Shown here in pieces: positions 39,310 through 53,600 of a DNA stretch of 64,000 bases. The stretch comes from Cruorifilaria tuberocauda (Eukaryota > Nematoda > Chromadorea > Rhabditida > Onchocercidae). The stretch spans positions 1 through 64,000 of the forward strand of contig JABVXU010000208.1 in assembly GCA_013365365.1 (NCBI GenBank), in the 5' to 3' direction. Within the stretch, counting starts at the first letter, position 1. Each line of letters begins with the position of its first letter. The notes beneath the pieces were generated by a model, which made no database searches, was not told the origin of the DNA, and saw only the letters and a list, made by a program, of their open reading frames with translations. The translations under genes and the position numbers were made by a program.

Positions 39310-42300
39310 CTAAAAAACACCAAAATTCAAAGTCCATAGTCGCTAAGAACAAAATTACTGCAAAATCAACTATTTCTTCCATTTAAAATATTTATTTATT
39401 TTTTGGGTTTTTTTCGAAGCTATATGTACTAAAACGATCTAACTCAATGCTCGTTTTATCATTATTTTCAAATTTTTTGACAAGAGGAAGACTTTTCCAG
39501 GAAAGCAAAAAGACTGATTGAATTATAATACATCAGGTCTATTGTATTTTAATCGTAGCATTTAGATGTGTGAAGTAACTGCTATGCTTTCCTTATTTTA
39601 AATGAAAATGATTATTTCACGTTTTCCATTGTTAGTTTAACATCATTTTCAATCCAATGAAATATTGCTCTTTAGTGGAAAACACTATGTGTATGCTAAA
39701 TATGTGATTTATTACTTTCTGTGGGAAGCATTGGGCTCCTATTTAAAACTTTTTTGTTTGCTGTTTGCAGGAGACATCGAGCTATAAATCCTTTACTACT
39801 AATGGGCCAACCAAACAGTACTCATCGAAACAGATGCCAAAACTTTCATGAAGTACTCTCCTCTCTCCTTCTCATGTAAATTCAATGTAAGATTACCGCC
39901 TGAATGACGTGATCATCGGATGTGGTTAAGAAGAATAAATCTGAATGATTGGAATAAACATGTTTATGATACTCAATACATCGAGATAAGCGGTGGATAG
40001 GAGAGGGCGTTGTTTCCCTTAATGCATAGATATTGATGGAGAGGAAATAAATGGGGAATATGAATGGAAAAAATAGAGAAATTAATGATGGGAAGATTTC
40101 AAATAGTTTTTTATTCAGACCTCAATCGATATTAAAAGTTTTTAAATCACCATTTGTGTCTGGTTTCATCAGACTGATTAAAAATAGAAAGAGAACTTGA
40201 AACATTTCATAAGAAATATAAGAGAGAAAGAATTTAAACAATTTATTACATCACTATTATTTTTTCATATGAAATTTCTTGTGATGCATGAAGATGAGAA
40301 ATAATGGTGGGAAGGAAAAAGAAAACAAACAAAAGCGTATTTAACCTGTTTTGTTCGAATTGCTTGTGCTCCGAGCATTGTAGTTCACAGTGTCGAATAT
40401 CATGCAAGCATGTCAGTCAAAAGCTTGTAGAAAGAGACCGAATAAAAGGGCACTTTCGATCAATCAAATGGCCAAACAACAAGAATTTTCCTCTGCTAAA
40501 AAATATAATTGAAAAATTTGCTTCGTCCTCTTTTTACTTTCACCAGATTTCTATGATACAAATAAAGTTAAGTTCAATTTTTCACTAAGGCGAACTAAAT
40601 TCGAAAAAAAATATTTTAACGTGCTGAAGTGTAATGCTTTGGATGTTGTATGTTTAATTGCTTTCAGAGTGTATTATTTGCTTTCAACTCCACATTACTG
40701 CTATGATGTAACAGCCGAAATTCGCTCCTTCAAATATTGCTAGCGTTTTTAGTTTATCATTTAACTTATAAACTGAATAAATTACTGAACTCTTGGAATA
40801 TTAAATGAATTTGTCGGATGCGTTATCACAAACGGACACGTAGCAGCTGATCAATCATCCGAATATACATTACTGTAAGCGGTTAATTGACAATGTCAGG
40901 ACGAAAAAAAAACAAGATGAATAAATTTAAGCTTTGCGGCTTTTGGTCATTTATTCTAATGGAACTTCATATTTTAAAAAAAATGATAATGATTCGTACT
41001 GTTTTCATAATATACGAATGTAGGAATCCAATATCGATATTTCAGTGAAGTTTGTTTGAATTGATTGAGATGAAGAGGAAGACAAGAAAGTAGTCCGGGA
41101 ATTAAACGAAGAAGAGGAAACAGGAGGGAGAGAGAGAAAAGAAAGGAGCAAGGAATAAAAAGAAAGAATTGAACTTATGTTAAACTGACTCCTCTTTCAA
41201 TTTACCACTTGTGAAACGACAAATGTTATAGATCATACAATTAATTAAAGAATAGATGAGGTAAATGTAGGAATCTTATTATCAGATATTAACATATTCG
41301 TAAACCACCAGGTATACAGTTTAATAAGCACATATGCAGCAGGAACAAAAAATATTAAGGAATAATAAAGCAGACTGGTGAATGATTGTCACAAAGTCTG
41401 TTCTGACAGAGATTATCTTTAGCCCTAAATTTTGAAAATTTTTACACTGCCTATTCCTATAAATGTATTTTTATTTCTCTTCCTTGTTAAAATCGAAATG
41501 AAGTAAATCCTTGAACTCAATTGTCTTAAGATTTCTGATTAACTGCAAATGATTAAACAGCAAAGTTATTTGAAATAACTGCCAATTAGTTTCATCACTT
41601 GAAACCAAAAATTTTGAAATTCATTTTTAAAACAATTGTTTTCAGGGGCGTCAGTCTTTTTTTCAATTGACCATATCAAAGTGACATTTTCAATAGGCTT
41701 AGAAGCTCTATGTTCATTGAAATGACGCTGACAATAATTGATTGATTGTATGGTTCTATGGATCTACTTTATAACATCACAAATGATTTATCATTTTCCA
41801 TCGAGAGCTTTGCGAATACTGCCAAGAAGTTCCATTAACAGCTCCAAGCAGCTTCAATTTCAGCTGAGTTTTGTAGAAAGTGATATTCTCGAGCTTACAT
41901 TTGGATTGTTTCAAGGAGCACAAAGCCATTTCTCATTGACTAGAATTAACAAAATCAACAGAATAATATTGTAAGAAAAAGAAAACGGATGTATTTAGAA
42001 TATAATCTCTTGCTTTTTCCTTCAGCTATTTCATATGTTAAATTATTCTTGCAGCTTTCCCTATTAGGATTCTAACTAATGTCATTTTTTTATTAACTTT
42101 TTCAAGAAGATTTGAATGAAAAATATCCGTCTCTGTTTTATTGAATATGAAATGTTCTGAAAATGAATAAAATTTCTATTTATATTATTGAAATTTTAAT
42201 GAAACCAACATTCCCTTATAGTCACTTGCTGCTGACTCATATAAAAAGTATAAATGGATGACATGTGAATACGGTTCTTTGTCAAATCCAAAAAATGTTG

Positions 42301-43904
42301 AAAATTATTTATCCATAATTTTATTTTGCAATCAATAACAAATATTGATGATGTATGAAATATTAATAAAACGAAGAATTGTTGCTTCGCGCAGTTTTGA
42401 TTTTGAAGAATTTTGTTTCTAAAATCTTAGTAATTTCTACTCAAATTTTATTTAAAATCAATTTGAATCAGAGAAAGCTTTGTACTTAAATGAAATATGA
42501 GTGTTCTCATAGTTGACTCTGATGAAATATTTATAACAAATGATTTAACTTTGATACAAAATTTCTACAGAGATATTCATTTCACGTTAAAATCCTTCTT
42601 AAGTCAATAAACTACAGATTGTAAGAATGCAGAACGTGCATATTCTCATTTAAAATTAACAAGATGTTTGATTGAGATAACATTGCTGAAAGTTATATGA
42701 AGTAAATTAACCTTTTATGAATGAATGAATCAAACAGAGCTGAGAAGCCAAGTTAGCAAGAATTTATTTGATCATCGCTGGTCGTCATATAGCATAATGA
42801 ACAACGAAATTGTGGGTTTCTTCCCATAATTCAGCACTTTTTACTTCCTTTTAGTTTTCAATTTAATACTTTTCGGAAGAAAATTAATATCAAGCTGCAT
42901 GAAGAAAGTAAGACAAAGGATAGACTCATGCAGGAAGATGTTTGTTCACAAAATTTTTTCATACTTCAGGATTTTTTTGTGCATCTAAAATATATCAATA
43001 CATAGATGAAAATGAAATTATTGCAGTTTGTCAAGTTTTTCATGCAACATAAGTTTTCATAACCAATGAAGGATCGTTTTCCCAATCGTATTCTGAACAG
43101 TAAACGGAATGATCTTTTCATATAGAACAATGAATAGACAATTTTGCTAATTCTGTGGAAGATCAAAAAAGTATAAAGAAATGAAAATCGATAAATTGAT
43201 AAATCGATATGACTTTCTCACAACTATTGCACTGATGATATTCGGGCCTTATGAATAAACGACATTACTACAGTTCTTACAGTATTCATAAATCCATTCT
43301 AAATTAAAACATTATGGAGACAATATGAATCCGAAAAAGCAAATGTTACGATTCATTTCATTTCAATTATATCATATTTTATTGTCTATATTTTATGGTA
43401 TTGGTCTGGAAAAGAATAATTATTTGTTGCTAATTAAAAAAAATAGTTGAATTCAGGGATACATTGTAACAGTAAAATAAATGAGTGATTTTTTCAGCTA
43501 TTGTAAGAAAATGAGTAAGAGATCATAAAGTGAGGAAATGTTCTGAAGGAAAAAGTTACGGAAATACTTTATCTGTTGGCAGCAACCAGAAAATCATTTT
43601 CGTACGCTTTTTTCTCCCAACTTTAATTATATTAGTAACCACTTGATCACAGTTTTTGAAAAGTTTAGTACTGCAGACATTAAAAAATGACTGCTATTCT
43701 GTGAAATGTAATTTCATTTTGAAAATTTGTGAAATATCGATGCCACAATTTAGCTTCTTTTCAGGAAAATAAGGAAGTTGGAATGATTTGCATGTATAAT
43801 TAATATAAGTTGGATTGTATTTAGAATTCTTCAGTTGATCTAGTTGATCTTCCCTAACCATTGTTTTATTGTATATAAGCTAAAAGCGGTCGCATATTAA
43901 TCGC
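39310..43904. other. Unassigned region upstream of RPN6
   Basis: About 4.6 kb without a confident gene. Isolated exon-like pieces occur. On the plus strand, 39771-39851 follows TGTTTGCAG and reads 26 codons to a stop (ETSSYKSFTTNG, then KQYSSKQMPKLS). On the minus strand, a piece near 41478-41549 follows ATTTGCAG. Plus-strand frames at 40304-40588 and 41738-41974 have no family likeness. These may be exons of an undetected gene or chance. Confidence 0.4.
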
Positions 43905-46900
43905 ATGCGGAATTCAGAAGGTCAAGATCTCTCAATTCAACGGCTAGTCACTCTTGGTGTGTTATCTTGATTTGACAATTTCTGTTGTTTCGTTACTTAC
44001 AATAATTGAACCAAAAAAAAAAACGATGGTGATATACCATATCTATGATTGAAAGTTATAACATCACTGTCGAATTGTCATTCACAAAGGTGAAATTCTT
44101 CAATAAAATTATAAATTGATAAGAGTTAGTATAAATGATATTATGTCTTTGTTAAACAATATATAAACTCAATCAACACTGAGGAGATAGAACTGAATAA
44201 TGGAAGCAATCTCTAACCTTTTATTAATTTAGTCAGTTCTAAAGTAAACGAAAATGACGGCGAGGAACTAAAACGCCGTGAAGATTTAATCATGGAGACG
44301 GTCGAGAAAATGTCAAAAGCTAATGATATCGAAGGCATTTAATTTAGCTAAAGAACAATTTAATTTGAAAAAAATGAAAGAAATAATTTTAAATGATTCC
44401 TAAAATCTAGTTTGAATTTAATTAACATTCGTTTGAACTTACATTTGAACAGATCAATAACTAACAGACTAATTAAAATTTAAGAGCGATTAACGAATCA
44501 GCAAATCATTCAGAAAACCGAGAATATTTTCCCCAAGATTTTTTTGAAATTTCATGCAAATTGAAGGATTAACGAATTTATTGACATCGTTGAGACCACA
44601 TTTGCTTTCCTACGGTATGGCAAAAGCTGCAAAATTGATTCGTAATGCAATCGACTGGTGTTTGAAAATTGGAAAAGATTCTGATTTTAAAGTAATTAAT
44701 TACATCTTATCTGATTTCTCATGAAAACTAAGTTATAGATTGACCTAAACATATTAATACTATATAAGATGTTATCCATGATTAGTAATGTATAAGAAAA
44801 TTAAAAAAAATATTGTGATCATGGTTATCGTGAAATTGAAGAAATTATATTCCCCACTGCAGCTTACATTATGTATGGAATATGTTCACTGGGCCAAGCA
44901 ACAAAATCGAATATTTTTACGGTACATGCTTGAAGTACGCTTGATGCGTTTGTTAAATGAAGTAGGACGATACACCGATGTATTGACTATAGGTGAATTC
45001 GTTTCATATAAAACTTATAGAAGTTTCCGTTTTGATCACGTTCCATTTTTGTTATAATTGAGAAATTCTGAGGGCGAGAAAATACTTATGAAAATTCCAC
45101 TTTATTATTTCATATCACTTTTACTTTCTCTAATTTCCTCTTCCACTTCCATGAATTCCATTTTTTCATTTTAATGTGTAGAGTTTCAAACTATATTTTT
45201 CCTTTCTGGCATTTGTCTCTCTCTTAACTTATTCATAAATGAACGTACAGGTGCAAAATTGAGGAATGAGCTGAAGAAGATTGAAAGTAAGGATGTCCAA
45301 TTAGAGGTACATTTAGAAGAAAGCAAAGCCGCCTACGCGCTTAGCAATTTGAATCGTTCACGCTCGGCGCTCGTGGCTGCACGAGCTATGGCGAATTCTT
45401 TATCTATTGAAACCAAATTACAGGTTCGTTCTTCCCTTATTCTACAAGAAGAAATATTGGAGAGATACCTATTTCAACGTTTCTCGAACTGAAATAATTC
45501 ATGTAGTTAAGGCCCAGCTTGATATGCAGTCAGGAATATTGAATATGGCGGAAGACCACGACTTCAAAACAGCTTATTCACATTTTTATGAAGCATTTAA
45601 AAATTTTGACGCTAATGAAGATGAAGTGAATGCTCGGAAAGCCCTTAAATACATGTGTCTTGCAAAAGTATGCTTTTCCAACTCCAAATTGCAGGATAAT
45701 TCCTATCTCAAAAATTTTTGCACTAAATTGTTCCAGAAGAAAAAGATCGAATCACCTTCACGGCCTTTGTTTCTTTCTTTTCAGATTATGTTAAACGAAG
45801 AAGCAGAAGTGCGGTTATTGCTGTCCAGCAAACAAGCAGTGAAATATTCGGGACGTGACCTCGATGTTATGAAAGATATAGCAATAGCATTTGAGAAGCG
45901 ATCTTTACAAAATTATTACAGGGTTTACATCTACAACTCCCATACTCATGTAGTACCCAACACTTGGCTAACTTTCCTTCTTTCCAAATAAGAAGCTCAG
46001 CATTAAATGATTCTTTATTTAAGAACTCAATTACTACCTGAAATATTTTAATGAAGCGATTAGAAAATTTTTCGAGATTTATTAGCATTTCACAGGCAAT
46101 TGACGAATATAGCGTGGAGCTTCAATCAGATTTGATAACTCGCAGATATGTTGATTCTCTTGCTGATACAGTACTTGAAAAGGATATCAATCGAGCCATT
46201 GAACCTTACTCTCTGATTGAAGTGTTATCACTTTTTTCTATTATTTTTGAAATCTTAGAAGTACTGGAAATACATATCAAAACGCATAGCGATAGAATAT
46301 AATTATGTTTTCATTCTGATAATTATTTTGAAAGATTGAAATTTTAAATTCTAGATAAGGAAGTTTTTTAAAAAAGCTTCCGTTTCAGATAACTACACTA
46401 GCGAAAAATATACGTATTCCAGTTGAACAGGTTGAAAGGAAATTGGCTCAAATGATTCTTGATAAAAAATTCCAAGGTTAGATTAACTGGCTCACTAACA
46501 ATTCCCGATCAGTCGTTCAATATCTAATTTCTAATAAATAGTATAATTTTATACGACAGTTCTTTTGATTACAGCAACTGTAATAAAAAATGAAAAATGA
46601 GGTGTCAGTAGTGATTCCCATATATTTTTCCAATTACGAATTCCTATTTTCAAATCGCTTCATAATCACATAAAGATCCTTCTAATATCTATTTCAACTT
46701 TCCATTATCTATTTTGGCTGTCCATATCCAGGTATGATTGATCAACAGGATGGTACATTAATAGTGTACAACTTTCCACATGACATACAAACGAAAACAT
46801 TCATTGCATCGGTGGAAATCATACGTAGTTTATCCGAGGTTAACTTTTAAATTTAAAAAGAGGAAGAAACGGAAAAAAATTTGGATACATTTAAAAATCA

Positions 46901-46991
46901 GAAATGATGGTCATTTACTGCTTAACAAAATTAAAAATGCGTCTTGTTGCAGACAGTTAACGAGATTTACTCCTGTGCAAGTAAACTCTGA
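43905..46991 (+). CDS. rpn-6: 26S proteasome lid subunit RPN6 (PSMD11)
   Basis: PCI-domain subunit that clamps the proteasome lid to the 20S core. Eleven exons: 43905-43956, 44233-44334, 44567-44691, 44863-44992, 45251-45423, 45512-45667, 45785-45922, 46096-46221, 46389-46476, 46732-46838 and 46953-46991, giving 411 residues (human 422). Conserved stretches run from the N-terminal helices (LSIQRLVTL, then [13 protein letters not shown]) to [40 protein letters not shown] and [14 protein letters not shown]. The PCI winged helix follows: IEPYSLIE, then [20 protein letters not shown]. The extreme N-terminus is about 20 residues shorter than in human; a TATA-like TATATAAGC lies about 25 bases before the ATG. 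The second intron needs a GC donor (GAAG|GCATTT), fixed by the [18 protein letters not shown] match. It is moderately divergent, so it could be a paralogue such as the C. elegans RPN-6.2 type. Confidence 0.95.
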
Positions 46992-47699
46992 TCGATATTT
47001 CATTAAAGTTTTGGAGATAATTCTGCTGGAACTGCCATAACATAATATTTATACACTTACACAAAAAAACAAATCATAAAGATTGACAACAGCAGTTTAA
47101 TGCATTATGTTTATCTGTTTGAATATTTAGCATCACATAATGCCAAATTTTCATAAAATATTTATTTCCTTGTATAAGTCTTATAATTATACATAATTCG
47201 TATTTTCTGCTAGAGTCGAAATAACAGCAACATTTACATTTATTTATAAGTGTAAAACTGAAAGAAGTCAAGAAATAATTGCTAACTTGAGCAACTTGGT
47301 TTTGTTTTGTATTATTTTATTTGTATGTTGTGTTTGAGAAGGTCCCGAACCAATGGGCATTTGTTAAACTGAAAAAAAAAGAATCTAAAATATCCATAAA
47401 AAATTCGAAAAATATTCGGATAATGAAACAAAAAAATGCTACAATGTAAACAGAAGATGTATATATTTGGTCAATGACAAAAACAAAAGAAGATACTTGA
47501 TCAGTCATGAATGAGATAATACTATTATTTAACGATTAAATTTTAAGCTTTTTAGCACAGTAATTGTTATAATTAAACAATGAAAAAAGCAGTACCGATT
47601 TAGTCATGAATAGAGATTCAAAAAAAGAAAGTATGAAACTTTTTCTTGACCCAAGAAACCGATATTCACAACTTCCTGTACTGCCTAAGGAACAAAGTT
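46992..47699. other. Tail-to-tail spacer between RPN6 and TOP2
   Basis: About 700 bases between two convergent 3' ends. It has two minus-strand frames (47074-47271, 47317-47508) without family likeness and AATAAA-like words on both strands. It is presumably 3' UTRs. Confidence 0.5.
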
Positions 47700-50600
47700 T
47701 TAGATACTCGAATTTGAGATTCCCAACTCTCTCAAATGAAACTGAGAATCAGTTGAGTTTGCAAAAAATTTGAACAACAAAATTATTCACGGAATGAAAT
47801 GGAGAAAAAATCATTACTTGAGAAATAATGATTTTTTATCCTATGTTATAAGTACGCTTAAACAGGATGAATATCTCGAATAAAACAATGCGAGTATCAC
47901 CTAGCCAATATAAAATTTCGTTTCATGAAATCCAAAAAATAATTTCTGATGTAGAAGAGCAATCGAATTACATCATCAAATAAACCTAAGTAAGAATTTT
48001 TCATGTTCTCTTTTCTTCTTTATCCAACGCCTAAAATAATTCTTTTTATAATGCGACTTGGTACTTTGAAAATGCAAAATTATTCAATGAGACGATGTTA
48101 TGTGCTCTGAAATAACTTCTGGGAACTTCGATTTCATCAGAAAAAATCCCTAGCTCGGCAAATAGAAAATTCCTAACTCTGTTCGTTCAGGAAATCTAGA
48201 ATATATAAATTGCCGAAAAAGTACATATAACAACACTGACAAAGCAGAGATTGTATAAAACAAACCATAGACAGTACATTCAGATCCATATTCCATAAAC
48301 TTCTCCATGTTGTTAACTTTAACGTTTCGAATTGTTTCAACAATTCACTCATTTTTTCTTGCAAATTCAAAATCTCTTCATTGCTCAAACGACAGAGTGG
48401 CATATCGACCAAATACGCAAAATCTGGTGAAATATGAATTCTGTTCTAAAAAAATAATTATATGCAAACAGTTCCATGTTGATGGATGTTGACGGTGTTA
48501 TGTTGATGAACGATCAAATTTTATGGATTTGAAAATGTGATAAAATGAAGTTTTAAGCTAAGGAAATCGAGCTTTTAATTAAATTCATAATGTGCTTAAC
48601 ATAAAAGGTAATGATTGATATCAATTTTACCGCATCATTTTTCATTTTTATTGGATTCGAATCAAATCCTTTCTCAACCAGCTGAGTTATAATTTCTTCA
48701 CGATTTCTTTTTTCAATGGTGATTTTGCCATTAACAATAGCATTTACAAAGCGAACCTAAACAAGTTAAATGTCACTCATTGAAAAATATGAGACCAGTG
48801 ATGAAAATTAATGTGAGAATGATGCAAGCAAGATCTTGTATGATAGATTGCTAACAACTTCTATAATATAAAAAAAATTAATATTTCTTGCTATTAATAT
48901 TTTCAACATTGACAGTTAATGCTATTAAAGGGAAGAGAGCTTTCATTAACAAAAAAATTAGTAGGTCTAATCAAGCCACTTTTCATATTTAGAATATTAT
49001 CCAATGATTTTTCTTGTAATACAGAGAAATACGATGGAACAATTATGGGAGGAAAGAAGGGAAAGAGTGGTGATTTTATTTAATGTTAATAATTGTTATG
49101 TGCGATTTACTTATGTCTATTATTAACTGATTAAAAAGAAATCTTCGAGCACTGCTTTTATCAACATGTGTTTATTTTTATAACTTTTGCTTCTCTACTA
49201 AAACAGATGAAATTAGCAGTAATAAAAATAGACCGTGGAATGATATTCAATTTTTCATTCCCATTTTTCATTACAAAAATCTAGAAACAACTATAAGGGT
49301 TAATAATTTCAAAAAAAATTGATATGGACACATGTTGGACAATCTCACAGAAAAGTTTTGAATTATTGTTCAATCTAACCTGGTTCTCAGTAAATTTGAG
49401 TTTCGCATCCATAGATTTCAATTCCAATTCCCTTCTTTCTATATATTTTTGCCTACGTACTTCGAAAAATTCTTGAAATATCTCCACCGTGGAATTGTAT
49501 CTTCGCAGTATGTTTTTTTCATCGAATAAAATCTGAAATTCTCATATTATATAAAATTCTAAAATGATTAGAAAATACCAATGAAGAAAACATATAATAT
49601 ACTAGTACAAAATAATTAATGAAAAATATTAATATATAAATAATTCAATAATTAAATATTATTTGAATCTAATAAATGATAAGAACTACAACCCAAAAAT
49701 TTTAGATAATAAGAATATACATAAGCAACCGACAGAGCGCTGAAGTGCGTTCAGTGTATTAGCCAAAGCTAGATCGATGCGATAAACAAACAGACTAATA
49801 ACACGCAAAATTCATGCGAATTTTAATTTTAAATGACAAACCATTGAGTTTTCACTTGCAATTGATTGTAATTTTAACAATCGATTGAGTGTCTTAATTT
49901 GCTTTGTGTCACTTATCAACGGTTTATCAATCACATGAAGAATAAAATGTACATTGCTTTCAGTATGCAATTCTTCATAATTACTGCAAACAAAATGATT
50001 ATACGACCGAAATTTTCAATTTTCAGTATATGAAACTGAATATAAAGAAAGAAGTAAGAATGAATCATAAATATCAAATTATAAATTTCTTATCTTATTA
50101 ATCCATTTTTGATGACAGAATCGAGCACCTTCTCCTTGTATCTATTATTCCAAATCCCAGTAGGAAGCTCTGTTATTATTGCCTAAAAGAAAGAACGAAA
50201 AATTCTATAATCTTGTAAAACGTTTGTGAAACTCATTTCCAATAAAAATACCTGGAAACTTCTTAAACAAATGCAAAGAAGCATTACTAATAAACATTAT
50301 AATATTCACCCTAAGGCCGCTTCTCAAACGACGATATGAAACTTTTCCGGAGATTCTGTACTGATGAGGTGCAGTTTCATCAATTGTACCTCGAAAATCT
50401 CGGAAGTGTGGCAACTGAAATTGATATAATTTTCTAGTATTAGCCTATGCTAAAAAAAATTAAAAGCTGAAATTAGGAAATGGGATTGCAATTAAAATAA
50501 CGATGTAATGCTTACATGCTAATGATGGAAGTAGATAGTGTCTTATCATTCCACTATATTTCACTCTTTTGCTTAAACATTCATGCCAGTTATGGAATAA

Positions 50601-53600
50601 CCTTATTATTAAGCTCATAAACCTCGGTAAGCAAATAGTGATGAAGATAGCTATGTAAAGACTACCATTTCTCCATTTATGCCTATTAAGTTATGAAACT
50701 TTTTCCTCCATAACATTTCATTTACTCGCTAAGTATCTTCTTGAACGTATATCAAGTAAACATCAACTTGTTATTCACCAAAAATTAAATAATGCTAATG
50801 TCATCGATTGAAAATAATCCAATCAGCTAATATAAGAAAATTTCCAAGAAACCGAAGAAAAATTTGAGATTAGTAAACACTCAAACTTGAAAATTAAGGC
50901 TATATCTTTGAATATTATTGACATGTCATGTAACAGAACTGTTTAATGAATACTATGCTGACTGCTGTTATTAAAGATAATCGACTTGACTGCATTTATT
51001 ATATAAACTTATCAGATAAAAACTAGCATACCGTACTCACTTAAACTCTTTCCAACATCCTTATTGAAAGATTATTGAGTAATTTATTGCGTTCCTGTTC
51101 TGACAATATCTATCTGTTCTTCTGTGCCTCACAGACCTCCAAGTGATTTGTGATAATTCGAAAATTGATAAAGATGAAAAAAGTAAAAGATGCAATTTAA
51201 TATAAATAACAAGATTTTGAAACAATAATAATATTATATACCATCTCGTAAGGTGGTCGTCCATCAATTAATCTTTGAGTATTATTGATAACTTGTCTGG
51301 GACAACGTGGTAATATTTTTGTAGCCCATCCTGTACCAATCCCTTCTGTACCATTTATCAAAATCATCGGAATTATGGGACAGTACCTAACAGAAATTTT
51401 CAAAAATTAATATTCATTCCATATATAATATATGAATTAGTTTTCAATCTGAAATAAAGTCTTAATGTATTAAAAAAAAGTTAGTTCTGTATTAAAATTT
51501 GATAATTATGCTATAATGCAGAATTTTATTATTTCAAAATTGATTGATATTCTATTTATTTTCCTAAAATGACAAAAATGACGAACAACTTACCACTCTG
51601 GTTCAACGGAAGAGTTTTCTTCTACCAAATATTTCAAAACGTTATCATCTGGACGCGGAAATATGGCCCGTGCAAGTGGACTAAATGTTTATAGATGGTA
51701 GCTAAGACCGATATAAATGAGTATGAAAATGAAGTAATAAAGTAAAAAGATCGAAAAAAATTCAGGAGCAGAAACAAGATTGCAGACGATTTTAGCAAAG
51801 TTCTGCATATAAAAAACTAAAGATCACAATATATTCGTCAAATAGTAAAAAGCAGAAATACAACGCTACCTCAACGAAGTATAAATATATCGCGCACTCG
51901 CTGCATCTTCTCCACCTGCTAGACGTGTACCAAACTGACCAAGAGGTAAAAGAAGATTTAAATTGTTGGAACCAACGAAATCTTGAGCTAAACGAACGAT
52001 TGTATTCACCAATGATTCCTGGAAGAGAACTAAGTGAAATAAGAAATGAACAGAATGGTAAGTATATTAAAGTCAAATAAAACGAATACCTCCCCATGAT
52101 GATATCCACAATATTGCGAAACAGCACCTGCCAGCTGACTTACTCGCACTTCACCATGTTCATAACGTTCAAACATTGTAAACAAAACTTTCCGCTGACT
52201 TGGTTTTAATCCATCTACAATATTTGGCACAGAACGCTGAAATAATATTATTAATTTCGAAAATTACTGAAAAATTGTGTGACAGTACAGTAGAGAAACT
52301 AAAATTTAGCAGAATGAAGCAGTTATTCGCACAAGTTTCCACACTTGTAAATTTACATACATAAATTAATACTGCCTCCATTTTTTTCCATTTTCGCCAA
52401 TATTAACTTACTGATATATAGAATTTTTATTTTTAATTATAACTGACCTCATGCAATGTATTAAAATTTGAATAAAACTCAGGAATTTATATAACATACT
52501 GTCTCACTAGATGGAAATTAGAGGCAATAATAAATTCCCAAAAATCAAAAATTTTAAACGAAAAAATATAACAAACTCGTAGATCTAGTTGTGAATACTC
52601 CACTAATTCTTCGTTAACAAATTCCGAAAAAGTTTTTTGATTGCGGCTAGAGTCAACTTTAGTTGATGGCAACAGCTGCAATTTCAGACCATAATCAAAG
52701 AAGTAAGATCTTTATGCGCTATTTAAAAACATATAATTTCATTACCTTTATAAAGTTTTAGCAAAACTCACTTTACTGCTCTCAGCAATCCATATTTTCC
52801 GATTATCCGCCTTATTTTTTGCAAATGCAAGGTCAATGCTTTCATCTGACGTCCTGCCATCGTAAATAAAATTTACTGTGTGTCGTTCAAGATCTATAAA
52901 ATATTCTCGAGCTTCCTGAGCCGATGATGTTCCCAATCCTATAAGAATATGATGACGATGACATAATACATAATTTGCATAATTTGTCTATTAATGTGAA
53001 GCGCTTTTAATTAAGGTAATTAAACATCAATGTCCTAAAAAATGTTTCAAATGCAGCTATCAAACCTTTGTAATATTTTATCGAATACTTCACCGAATCA
53101 GGATTTTCCGCACGCCATTTTTCATAATCATTCATACTATAAAATGATTTAACGTGGGATCCACGCTTCGCCTGAAGTAATATCATAGTGTTAACGAATT
53201 AGGACATGTTCGCAGTTCTTTAGATTATATATAAAACGTTCTGATTTCTTTTTTCTTCTTTACCACTTTCAATCCTGTATCCATTTTCACCACTACCACT
53301 CGCACTAGTAATTTAATACATGTGCGAAAATAAATCTTTCAAAAACCACATCACAAAAATTAAGCAATACCTTTAACAATGGAGTAATGAAATAATTGAT
53401 ATAATTAGCTTTAAGTAGTGACGGCCAATACATATGCAAAAAATTTATAATCAGTCCTTTAATATGCGATCCATCGGGGTCCTATAATATTCTGTTATAG
53501 TTAATACATATACTCCACTTAATCGAAAAAAGAAAAACAATTAGGAAAAACATGAAAGAAGAGAAAAAGATGTTCAATGCAAAACGAATACTAGAATAAT

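Noticed and set aside
40304..40588. 94-codon Cys-rich plus-strand ORF
   Set aside because: Cysteines show no regular zinc-finger or secreted-peptide spacing, there is no signal peptide, and no splice or family support.
41478..41974. Plus-strand 78-codon ORF and minus-strand exon-like pieces
   Set aside because: Both strands read plausibly over short spans, but none could be chained in phase with other exons.
45407..45991. 194-codon plus-strand ORF in the RPN6 region
   Set aside because: It is RPN6 exons read straight through introns. Conserved alignment breaks exactly at the splice sites.
48173..48277. Hydrophobic tail of the TOP2 ORF ending at 48173
   Set aside because: It follows a GTACTG donor after MDLN and has no likeness to topoisomerase. 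A short exon at 47700-47741 fits better, though this is provisional.
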